DNA from: Peribacillus frigoritolerans
GTDB taxonomy: Bacteria; Bacillota; Bacilli; Bacillales; DSM-1321
NCBI RefSeq assembly: GCF_040250305.1
Contig: NZ_CP158190.1
Coordinates: 1,954,001-2,018,000 of the forward strand
Direction of reading: 5' to 3'
Length of the DNA: 64,000 bases
Below, one piece after another: positions 43,036 through 50,738 of the stretch. Every line of letters starts with the position of its first letter. Position 1 is the stretch's first letter. The translations under genes and the position numbers were made by a program. The notes under the pieces are model-generated. The model did no database searches, was not told where the DNA came from, and saw only the letters and a program-made list of their open reading frames with translations.

Positions 43036-44448
43036 TTGAGTTCAACAAATCGTAAACAGACAACAATTGTTGCTCTTTTGCTTGCGGGTACATTTATTGC
43101 GATCTTGAATCAAACATTAATGATTACCGCCATTCCTCCTGTAATGGAGGAGATGAATGTTACGGCAAATAGTGCACAGTGGCTAACAACCGTTTTTATG
43201 CTGGTTAATGGGATCATGATCCCTGTTAGCGCGTTTTTACTGGAGCGCTTTACCACCAGACAGCTTTTCCTTTCCGCGATGGGGATTTTTGCTATTGGTA
43301 CATTGGTAGCGGGGCTAGCTCCAAATTTTGGAATGCTGCTGCTAGGACGGATGATTCAGTCGAGCGGAGCCGGAATTATGCTCCCGTTAATGCAGACAGT
43401 CTTCCTAATGATTTTCCCTGTTCATAAACGGGGTGCAGCCATGGGACTGGTCGGGCTGGTCATTTCCTTCGCGCCGGCTATTGGGCCCGCTTTGTCGGGC
43501 TGGGTTACGGAGACCTACTCATGGAGGGTGTTATTCTTTATCATACTTCCAATTGCCATTATTGATATCATAGTTGCGTTCTTCGCTTTAAAAAATGTAA
43601 CAGAAGTTACACGGCCAAAAGTGGATGTGCTTTCGATTATTTTATCTTCCGTAGGTTTCGGTGGATTATTGTATGGATTTACAGCTGCTGGTAATTATGG
43701 CTGGACAGACGGGAGTACCATCATATCCCTAGGCATTGGAACAATTTCACTTGTATGGTTTATCAAAAGGCAATTGCGATTGAAGCATCCAATGCTGGAG
43801 TTCCGGGTGTTCACGTATTCATTATTCCCGATTGCTATTATTATTGGAGCCATTACCTTTATGGGGCTGATTGGTGCCGAAACGCTCATCCCGCTATTTA
43901 TGCAAAACATGCGAGGATTTACTGCCTTTGAAGCTGGATTAGCGATACTCCCTGGAGCACTTATTACCGGAATAATGTCACCGTTCATTGGACGTATTTT
44001 TGACCGGATTGGGGCCAGGTGGCTGGTTATTGGCGGATTACTCCTCATAACCGCTTCCTCCTTTACTTTTATAGATGTTGGTCCTTCGACAAGTTTTACA
44101 TTTATTATGCTCATGTACAGTATTCGGATGTTCGGATTAGCCATGGTTATGATGCCTGTTTCAACGGCCGCCTTGAACCAGCTGCCTAAACGGTTAATCG
44201 CCCATGGTGCAGCAATGGATAATACGATGAAAATGATTGCCGCATCTGTAGGTACTGCAATACTTGTTACTGTGATGACATCAGCTACCGAAAATGCTCA
44301 GCAGCGTCCCGAGATAGTCCATCCTGATATGTATGGCGCGCAAATCTCATTTATTGTCGTCGCTGTACTTTCGTTAATTAGCTTCCTCATTTCTTTTAAA
44401 ATAAAGGATCAAAAATCAGCAGGAAAAGAGATAGGAGAGAAGAATTAA
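43036..44448 (+). CDS. DHA2-family multidrug MFS exporter, second copy
   Basis: The protein has 470 residues and about 14 helices. It is a paralogue of the exporter at 5247-6737: the two share TANSAQWLTTVFMLVNGIMI and RLIAHGAAMDNTMKMIAASV-type segments, FAPAIGPALSGWVTETYSWR in the helix 5 motif C region, and GIMSPFIGRIFDRIGARWL. A TTG start is preceded by AAAGGGGG at the right distance. Unlike the first copy, no palindromic operator is visible upstream. A terminator follows. Confidence 0.88.
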   Translation: MSSTNRKQTTIVALLLAGTFIAILNQTLMITAIPPVMEEMNVTANSAQWLTTVFMLVNGIMIPVSAFLLERFTTRQLFLSAMGIFAIGTLVAGLAPNFGMLLLGRMIQSSGAGIMLPLMQTVFLMIFPVHKRGAAMGLVGLVISFAPAIGPALSGWVTETYSWRVLFFIILPIAIIDIIVAFFALKNVTEVTRPKVDVLSIILSSVGFGGLLYGFTAAGNYGWTDGSTIISLGIGTISLVWFIKRQLRLKHPMLEFRVFTYSLFPIAIIIGAITFMGLIGAETLIPLFMQNMRGFTAFEAGLAILPGALITGIMSPFIGRIFDRIGARWLVIGGLLLITASSFTFIDVGPSTSFTFIMLMYSIRMFGLAMVMMPVSTAALNQLPKRLIAHGAAMDNTMKMIAASVGTAILVTVMTSATENAQQRPEIVHPDMYGAQISFIVVAVLSLISFLISFKIKDQKSAGKEIGEKN

Positions 44449-44472
44449 AGATTTTAATTCGATTTTTTAAGC

Positions 44473-44519
44473 TTAAAAAGAATCACAATATAGATTTATC
44501 TACTTGTGATTCTTTTTAA
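44473..44519 (+). terminator. Terminator of the second drug exporter
   Basis: A perfect 15-bp stem (44473-44487 with 44505-44519, TTAAAAAGAATCACA and its complement) has an 18-base loop. Confidence 0.75.
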
Positions 44520-44735
44520 ATTAAATATCCTATTTTCGCCGCCAGACTCGCTTCCCTTATTGAACTCCCTCAGTTTAATACGATTTTCTCGCAAAACCCG
44601 CTTATTCTCAGGGTTCCAGTGCGGATTCAGTATCTTTTTTTATTTCATGAGTTACCATGACGAAGGAATGATACGGCATGGGAGGGAAAGCCTCCAGGGG
44701 CGGCGTTGTTAAAAGTTAAATTGATGTGAGAATAC

Positions 44736-44768
44736 GGGCTTTTAGTAAATCAATAAAGCCCTTTTTTA
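44736..44768 (+). terminator. Hairpin with T run between convergent genes
   Basis: GGGCTTT and AAAGCCC pair and are followed by TTTTTT on the plus strand. The GC-richer stretch 44521-44735 before it holds no gene I can support. Confidence 0.5.
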
Positions 44769-44793
44769 ACATGTGACCCAAAATGTCTTTGGC

Positions 44794-45591
44794 TTATAAA
44801 CCATGACCGCGATAAAACTCCGGCCTTCTGTTGGACAAATAATTCAAAATTCCTTTCGACCGTTCGCTCTCTTCCAAATCAATTTCAACGACAGGCAGTA
44901 TTTCATTGTTATCTGCCTTGTATATTGTTTTCCCATCCGGCGCGACAACCTGGCTTTCCCCAAAAAAGATGTTATCAATATGCAATCCGACTTTATTTGT
45001 AACTGCAGTAAATAGATGGTTTTCAATGGCCCTAGAATGAACAAAAGCATGTTGATATATTTGGTAAGGAACCATATTGGCAGACAAAATAAAGATGATC
45101 TCAGCTCCTTGCAGTGCCAGCAAGCGCGCCATTTCAGGAAACTCGAGATCATATGTGATCAATAAACCGAACCTGCCTTCCGGAGCCTCAATCACCACAC
45201 AGCGGTCTCCTGATGAAAAGTGCTTTTGTTCTTCATGATAAAGATGCGTTTTTCTGTACACATCGACTATCTCTCCGTTTTTATTAATGAAAACAGCCGA
45301 GTTATATAGACAATCATCTTGTTTTTCTGGAAATCCAAAGATGACGCCTATCTGATACTCTTTCGCACAGGCACAAATTGCTTGTACGCTTTCTCCTTCG
45401 ACTGATTCTCCTAACTCTTTGATTTGTTCATTCATAATATAGCCTGTTAAAAACAATTCCGGAAAGAGGACATAATCCGCTTGTTTTTGTTTTGCTTCTT
45501 TTATCGTTTCTATAGATCTTTTCAAGTTGTATCCTTTATTCAACAGTTCACACTTTAATTGGGCAAGTGCTATACGAAGTGTCCTGGCCAT
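44794..45591 (-). CDS. Carbon-nitrogen hydrolase family protein lacking the catalytic cysteine
   Basis: The protein has 265 residues of the nitrilase/amidase fold, beginning ARTLRIALAQLKCE. Of the Glu-Lys-Cys triad, Glu45 (FPELFLTGY) and Lys114 (YRKTHLY) are present, but the catalytic Cys is Thr146: the motif reads GLLITYDLEFPE where the family has G-[LM]-[ML]-I-C-YD. The codon is ACA, read at 45156-45154. It is therefore probably not a normal amide hydrolase; it may bind a ligand, act as a regulator, or be a sequencing or recent-mutation case. It lies next to, and on the same strand as, the sigma-54 activator; the paralogue at 47081 has an intact Cys. Confidence 0.85.
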   Translation of the reverse strand: MARTLRIALAQLKCELLNKGYNLKRSIETIKEAKQKQADYVLFPELFLTGYIMNEQIKELGESVEGESVQAICACAKEYQIGVIFGFPEKQDDCLYNSAVFINKNGEIVDVYRKTHLYHEEQKHFSSGDRCVVIEAPEGRFGLLITYDLEFPEMARLLALQGAEIIFILSANMVPYQIYQHAFVHSRAIENHLFTAVTNKVGLHIDNIFFGESQVVAPDGKTIYKADNNEILPVVEIDLEESERSKGILNYLSNRRPEFYRGHGL

Positions 45592-45613
45592 TTACTTTCC
45601 TCCTATAGTTAGA

Positions 45614-46888
45614 TCAATTTTCACTATTATACTTTTTTAGCTTTTTTGAAATCGTTGATTGATCAACATGTAGGTATTGAGCTGTTTTATATGTGTTTTG
45701 AAAGACCTGGTAAGTTTGTAAAATCAGATCCTTTTCGAGCGCCTCTTTTGCTTCTTTTAACGAAGAAAAGGAAGCGGAGTTCCGATAGCGATTAGGATTG
45801 TAGGTGAAAGCAGGCAGGTTACTTTCCTTACTTTCATCATGTGATGGCGTATCTAAGACTGAAAAATTGGTAACCACAAGCCTTTCTATTGTATTCTCCA
45901 GCTCCCTGACATTTCCTGGCCAATCAGCATCCATAAACCCTTCCAACAATTGCTTATCCAACATGTAGTTTCGGTTATATTTCCGATTGAAATTATGCAA
46001 GAAATTTTGAGCAAGTTCCGGGATGCTCTCTTTCCTCTCTCTCAAAGGCGGAATAGTTAATGGAATTACGTTTAATCGATAAAATAAATCTTCTCGAAAC
46101 AGTTGCTTTTGGACTAAAGAGGAAAGGTCTTTATTTGTTGCTGCGATGAGACGGACATCAATCATCTGGAACGTCGTCCCTCCCACTTTCCGAATTCGAC
46201 TTTCCTGAATAACATCAAGCAATTTAGACTGAACATTCAGCGGTAATTCTGCTATTTCATCAAGAAAAATGGTCCCCTTTTCAGCTGCTTGAAACAAACC
46301 TGTTTTCCCTTTATTTTTTCCGCCTGTAAATGTGCCGGCTTCGTATCCAAACAGTTCAGACTCCACCAAATTTTCAGGCAGTGTACTGCAATTGATGGAA
46401 ATGAAAGGACCTTTATTCCTTGTGCTCTTTTGGTGAATCAGTTTGGCGATCGCACTTTTGCCAACTCCTGATTCTCCCAGCAGCAAGACGGTAGAATTCA
46501 CATCAGATACCTTTTCAATGATATTAATAATTTTTTGCATGGACGGGGAATTAATAATCAACTCGGAAAAGGGTTGTTTTCGCTGGGAGACCAACAAATT
46601 AACGCTCGATAAATTAATAAAGGTAACCAATTTGTTGTTCTTCAAAGGATCATGAAGTGAAAGGGAATGAACGATCACACTTGTCCCCTGAAGAGTTTGA
46701 AGAAGCTGAACGTCTTGCTTCAGGTCACATCCTCCAATAAAAAGGTCTTGCCATTTCACATGGGTAAAGTTAATTCCTTCTGCAAGCAGATGGCTGCTTT
46801 CATCCAGCACTTTACTCAAATCCCCAAACAACTTGATAATCATCCCCTGATCATTTAGTAAACAGCTAAAACTATTCTTTTGATCCAA
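45614..46888 (-). CDS. Sigma-54-dependent AAA+ transcriptional activator
   Basis: The protein has about 424 residues. The N-terminal part (about 1-100) is a PAS-like sensor with no receiver domain. The central AAA+ domain has Walker A LLGESGVGKS, Walker B GTIFLDEIAELP and the sigma-54 contact loop as GTFTGG instead of the usual GAFTGA. A Fis-type helix-turn-helix ends the protein (AQYLHVDQSTISKKLKKY). I prefer the TTG start at 46888 behind GGAGTGGG; the longer ATG frame (46924) has no ribosome site. It faces away from a perfect sigma-54 promoter at 47038 and is probably its activator, sensing the transported amide or amine. Confidence 0.88.
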   Translation of the reverse strand: MDQKNSFSCLLNDQGMIIKLFGDLSKVLDESSHLLAEGINFTHVKWQDLFIGGCDLKQDVQLLQTLQGTSVIVHSLSLHDPLKNNKLVTFINLSSVNLLVSQRKQPFSELIINSPSMQKIINIIEKVSDVNSTVLLLGESGVGKSAIAKLIHQKSTRNKGPFISINCSTLPENLVESELFGYEAGTFTGGKNKGKTGLFQAAEKGTIFLDEIAELPLNVQSKLLDVIQESRIRKVGGTTFQMIDVRLIAATNKDLSSLVQKQLFREDLFYRLNVIPLTIPPLRERKESIPELAQNFLHNFNRKYNRNYMLDKQLLEGFMDADWPGNVRELENTIERLVVTNFSVLDTPSHDESKESNLPAFTYNPNRYRNSASFSSLKEAKEALEKDLILQTYQVFQNTYKTAQYLHVDQSTISKKLKKYNSEN

Positions 46889-46928
46889 AAGTTGCCCACT
46901 CCTTTCAATGATGCGAAGATTCATCTTT

Positions 46929-46988
46929 GATGAAAAAAATCATCGGAATAATAAAGTTTTGCCTATTTTAATGATAAAATTCATCATT
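46929..46988. promoter_or_regulatory. Putative enhancer sites for the sigma-54 activator
   Basis: Two inverted repeats lie 50-110 bases before the sigma-54 promoter: GATGA-N6-TCATC (46929-46944) and AATGAT-N7-ATCATT (46970-46988). A further half-site CATTCATCG lies at 47004-47012. Their distance from the -24 element fits upstream activator binding sites for an NtrC-type protein. Confidence 0.5.
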
Positions 46989-47037
46989 TTTCTATTATTA
47001 AAGCATTCATCGTTTAATAAATCAATATTTCAATAAT

Positions 47038-47052
47038 TGGCACAATAATTGC
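47038..47052 (+). promoter_or_regulatory. Sigma-54 (-24/-12) promoter
   Basis: TGGCAC (47038-47043), a 5-base spacer and TTGC (47049-47052) match the sigma-54 consensus TGGCAC-N5-TTGC exactly. It lies 28 bases before the hydrolase ATG and faces the hydrolase-permease genes. The divergent AAA+ activator gene supports it. Confidence 0.9.
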
Positions 47053-47080
47053 AATTAATAAAGTAGAAAGGGTGATTCAA

Positions 47081-47884
47081 ATGAAAATTTCATTAGCACA
47101 GTTCAAACCAAAGCTAAAAGATAAACAAGCGAATGTAAAAAAGATAGTAGCCTATATGAAGGAAGCCAAAACAGCAGGGGCCGATGTGATTGTGTTTCCG
47201 GAGTTGGCTTTGACAGGTTATCTGTTAAAAGAGGATGTTAGCAAATTTGCGGAAGAGGAGAATGGTCCAAGCATTCGTTCATTACAGGCAGTTTGCAAAG
47301 AGTTGTCGCTCGCACTGGTTCTTTCCTTTCCTGAAAGAGAAAATGAGTTTTACTTTATATCAGTTCTCTATATTGATGAATATGGAGTCATTCTCGGAAA
47401 GTATAGAAAAACACATTTATTCCATACGGAAACGGACTATTTTTCAAGAGGAACGGAATACCCCGTTTTTTCTACCAAGTTTGGAAAAGTAGGGATGATG
47501 ATCTGTTATGACCTTGAATTTCCGGAAGTGGCAAGAATTTTACGAACAAGCGGAGCTGAAATTCTCTTTATTACGACAGCCAATATGAAACCATATGAAG
47601 AAGCACAATCCATTTTCTTAAAAAGCCGTGCAATTGAAAATGAAATACCTATTGCAATTTGTAACAGACTTGGTAGAGAAGAAGAGTTAGAGTTTTTCGG
47701 TAGCAGCATGATCGTTGACCATACAGGCCGAGTGATGGCTGATGCGAAGGATAACGAAGGTATTGTTTCCGCGGCCATTGACTTAAAACCAAAAAAAGAT
47801 CCCCGGTTAAATTATATTGGCAATGTGAACAAACAAATCTACTCAAAATTGACTGATTTACATCAAACGTCCGCCCGATCTTAA
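47081..47884 (+). CDS. Carbon-nitrogen hydrolase (nitrilase superfamily amidase)
   Basis: The protein has 267 residues and the full triad: Glu41 (FPELALTGY), Lys110 (YRKTHLF) and Cys142 (GMMICYDLEFPE). It splits an amide, N-carbamoyl or nitrile bond. I take the ATG at 47081 with AAAGGG 8 bases upstream; the frame begins at a GTG 9 bases earlier. It is transcribed from the sigma-54 promoter with the permease gene, so it probably acts on the imported compound. N-carbamoylputrescine amidase- and omega-amidase-like roles fit the context, but the substrate cannot be read from the sequence. Confidence 0.88.
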   Translation: MKISLAQFKPKLKDKQANVKKIVAYMKEAKTAGADVIVFPELALTGYLLKEDVSKFAEEENGPSIRSLQAVCKELSLALVLSFPERENEFYFISVLYIDEYGVILGKYRKTHLFHTETDYFSRGTEYPVFSTKFGKVGMMICYDLEFPEVARILRTSGAEILFITTANMKPYEEAQSIFLKSRAIENEIPIAICNRLGREEELEFFGSSMIVDHTGRVMADAKDNEGIVSAAIDLKPKKDPRLNYIGNVNKQIYSKLTDLHQTSARS

Positions 47885-47937
47885 TAACGGTCTCATCTAA
47901 AAGAACAAGGCTATTTAAACGAAAAGGAGGATTTCAA

Positions 47938-49290
47938 ATGGAAAAGAATCGAGTTTCATTTAAACGAACATTAACTTTGTCGCATGTTATATTATTTGGT
48001 CTTGCTTACATGACACCGATGGTTGTCTTTGGGACATACGGAGTGATGGCTGAGCTAACAAAAGGCCTTGTACCTGTTGCGTATATCATTGCTTTAACTG
48101 CCATGCTCTTCACTGCTTACAGCTATGGTGAAATGGTGAAAGCCTATCCAGTTTCAGGATCAGCCTATACGTATACAAGGAAATCAATTAGCCCGCAACT
48201 CGGCTTTCTTATAGGCTGGTCCGTTTTATTGGATTATTTATTTTTGCCAATGGTAATCTGGCTTATAGGAAGCGTTTACTTGAACGCCGTTTTTCCATCT
48301 GTTCCATCTTGGGTATGGATCGTTGCCTTTATTGTTCTCACCACAACAATAAATTTAATAGGAACAAAAGTGATGAAGAATGTAAACCTTTTAATGATGG
48401 TTTTTCAATTACTTGTTCTTGTCCTATTTCTGGTTTTGTGTTTCTTGAATATTATCCAAGGCACTGGAGTAGGAACCCTGTTTTCTATGGAGCCATTTAT
48501 GAGCGGTGAAACATCTTTCTCCCTATTATTTGCAGGAGCTTCTGTTGCCTGCTACTCATTTTTAGGGTTTGATGCAGTTTCCACTCTTTCCGAAGAAACG
48601 ATTAATCCGAAAAAAACAATTCCAAAAGCAATTTTGCTCATTACGTTTATCGGTGGAGGGATTTTCATCATCTCCTCTTACTTTCTTTACCTTGTTTTTC
48701 CCCACTATACTGAATTTCAAAATATTGATTCCGCAGCTTTTGAGATTGCCAAACTAATTGGTGGGAATTTTTTTAGTGCCCTTTTCCTCGCGGGATTAAT
48801 CATTGCACAATTTGCTTCCGGTTTAACAGCTCAAACAAGTGCGGCTCGTCTTATGCTTGCAATGGGAAGAGATTCTGTTCTTCCAAAAAAGCTTTTCGGA
48901 TATATTCATCCAGTATTCCGTACACCAGTGTTTAATTTATTTTTCATTGGCTGTATAGCTTTATTAGCCTTGACCTTTGATATAACGACCTCAACTTCTT
49001 TTATTAACTTTGGAGCTTTTGCTACTTTTATATTTGTGAATATTTCAGTCATTGCCCATTATTATGTAAAAGGAAAAAAACGCAGAGGGAAACATTTTTT
49101 ACTTTATTTTCTCTTACCTGGCATCGGTGCTTCCCTTGATATTTGGTTGTTTTTCAACTTGGATAAGAACGCTTTACTACTGGGCAGCCTCTGGGCAACT
49201 ATCGGTTTTGTTTATTTGCTGTTCTTAACAAACTTTTTTAAAAAGCAACCGCCTGAAATAAATTTTGATGAAGCGGAAGAAGCAGTTTAA
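47938..49290 (+). CDS. APC-family permease, PuuP-like (putrescine/amine or amino acid importer)
   Basis: The permease has 450 residues and 12 helices. The N-terminal part reads VILFGLAYMTPMVVFGTYGV, then ISPQLGFLIGWSVLLDYLFL, and later SFLGFDAVSTLSEETINPKK. These match, as I recall them, the Escherichia coli putrescine importer PuuP. It follows the amidase by 53 bases with AAAAGGAGG upstream, so it is co-transcribed from the sigma-54 promoter. A role in polyamine or related amine uptake as nitrogen source is the best inference. Confidence 0.86.
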   Translation: MEKNRVSFKRTLTLSHVILFGLAYMTPMVVFGTYGVMAELTKGLVPVAYIIALTAMLFTAYSYGEMVKAYPVSGSAYTYTRKSISPQLGFLIGWSVLLDYLFLPMVIWLIGSVYLNAVFPSVPSWVWIVAFIVLTTTINLIGTKVMKNVNLLMMVFQLLVLVLFLVLCFLNIIQGTGVGTLFSMEPFMSGETSFSLLFAGASVACYSFLGFDAVSTLSEETINPKKTIPKAILLITFIGGGIFIISSYFLYLVFPHYTEFQNIDSAAFEIAKLIGGNFFSALFLAGLIIAQFASGLTAQTSAARLMLAMGRDSVLPKKLFGYIHPVFRTPVFNLFFIGCIALLALTFDITTSTSFINFGAFATFIFVNISVIAHYYVKGKKRRGKHFLLYFLLPGIGASLDIWLFFNLDKNALLLGSLWATIGFVYLLFLTNFFKKQPPEINFDEAEEAV

Positions 49291-49494
49291 TTTTTAAATT
49301 ATGCGTGATAAAAATTTGATTTTATTATAAACTCGTAAAAACTATTAATTCCATATTTCTGTTAATTTTAAGCTAGCCCGAAATGTTTGATTTTAAAAAG
49401 GGACTTAAGCTATCTATCTCAAAATAGGAGAGGGTAGAAGTAAATAGTACTTTCAATTTAGATAAAGAAAACAAGATAAGTTAATATAATTTTA

Positions 49495-49684
49495 AGTTAT
49501 CGTCTTTAAGTTAATTACTAGGATTCTTGACGACAAAATATTTGAAAAGGTAAACATGATTTTCAAACCTGATTCAACTTTGTATGAAGATTTCCTTGCC
49601 AAACCTTATCTGACTGTTCCACTTCACAGTGAGATAGAAAATTTATTGAAGTTCTCCCGTATCCATGATACCTTCAGTTTATAG
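49495..49684 (+). pseudogene. C-terminal gene remnant
   Basis: A plus-strand frame ends at TAG 49682-49684 and reads TRILDDKIFEKVNMIFKPDS, TLYEDFLAKPYLTVPLHSEI and ENLLKFSRIHDTFSL. Its composition is coding-like and it has a possible ATG at 49556 but no ribosome site. It is probably the tail of a deleted gene, lying just before the EamA exporter. The 49291-49494 stretch before it holds nothing I can support. Confidence 0.4.
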
Positions 49685-49709
49685 TGAATGGGTATGGGAG
49701 GAATAGGTT

Positions 49710-50606
49710 TTGAACACGAAGGCATTTATATTGGCATCAATTACAGTTATTATTTGGGGATCTACATTCGCTGCGATTCGTGCAAGCTTGCATGGCGGTT
49801 ATTCAGCCGGCCATTTGGTACTTGTTCGTTATCTTATAGCATCAGGGATTTTTGTCCTTTATGCTCTATGGCCTGGGGTGAAATTTCGACTCCCGAAAAA
49901 AGCGGATTTGTTGAGGATATCGATCCTTGCATTTATTGGTATTAGTATTTACCATATTGGGGTGACATTCGGGGAACAAACAGTTTCGGCTGGAACGGCT
50001 GGAATGCTGATTGGTTCAGCACCTGTCTTCATCGCGATCATTGCTGCTTTCGTCTTAAAAGAACGCCTCGGCCTATTCGGATGGATTGGTTTAGGAATAG
50101 GGTTCACAGGAATCACCTTAATAACTTTAGGTACTGCAGGCCCTTCCCTGAATATTTCTGAAGGAGCCTTTTTAGTGCTGATGTCGGCTATTGCTTCTGC
50201 AGTGTTTTTTGTTTTCCAAAAGCCACTGTTCAGCCGTTATAATCCGATTGAATTGACTGCGTATTTCACATGGATCGGTACAATACCCTTTTTAATATTT
50301 ATACCTGGGCTATTTCAAGAAATTCAACATGCTACAATGGAAGGTCATTTATCAGCGATTTTTGTTGGTATTTTCCCTGCGGCCATCGGTTATGTAACAT
50401 GGGCAGTCGCACTATCATTAGGAAAAGCCAGTTCCGTTTCTAGTTTGTTATACCTTGAACCTGTAATTGCCATTTTCGTTGCTTGGGTTTGGCTGCAGGA
50501 GGTCCCTAGTACCCTTTCAGTCATTGGCGGCGGAATTGCGATATTAGGGGTTCTTGTTGTTAATGGGTTCGGAAAGTATAAATCAGTGATGAAAAAAGCA
50601 GCATGA
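49710..50606 (+). CDS. EamA-family (DMT) transporter
   Basis: The protein has 298 residues and ten helices in two repeats: LASITVIIWGSTFAAIRASL and VLMSAIASAVFFVFQKPLFS. A TTG start lies 8 bases after GGGAGGA. The C-terminal half has LLYLEPVIAIFVAWVWLQEV, the standard last-helix motif of the family. It probably exports an amino acid or metabolite. It stands alone, convergent with the metallophosphoesterase gene. Confidence 0.87.
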   Translation: MNTKAFILASITVIIWGSTFAAIRASLHGGYSAGHLVLVRYLIASGIFVLYALWPGVKFRLPKKADLLRISILAFIGISIYHIGVTFGEQTVSAGTAGMLIGSAPVFIAIIAAFVLKERLGLFGWIGLGIGFTGITLITLGTAGPSLNISEGAFLVLMSAIASAVFFVFQKPLFSRYNPIELTAYFTWIGTIPFLIFIPGLFQEIQHATMEGHLSAIFVGIFPAAIGYVTWAVALSLGKASSVSSLLYLEPVIAIFVAWVWLQEVPSTLSVIGGGIAILGVLVVNGFGKYKSVMKKAA

Positions 50607-50684
50607 TAGTTGTTTGAAAAATCGTAGCATTTTAAATTCATCGTGAAGAGTGAACGTTTATCCATCAACAAATAGGAGGACACC

Positions 50685-50738
50685 CAAAAAAGGAATTCAC
50701 CCAGGTTGATGAGGTCAATCAGATACACCTGGGGAATT
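50685..50738 (-). terminator. Terminator of the metallophosphoesterase gene
   Basis: On the minus strand AATTCCCCAGGT pairs with ACCTGGGTGAATT around a 20-base loop, followed by CCTTTTTT. It overlaps the last codons of the gene. Confidence 0.7.

Noticed and set aside
44506..44712. 68-codon frame in the gap before the cysteine-less hydrolase gene
   Set aside because: Its start lies in a terminator stem and the sequence is not coding-like.
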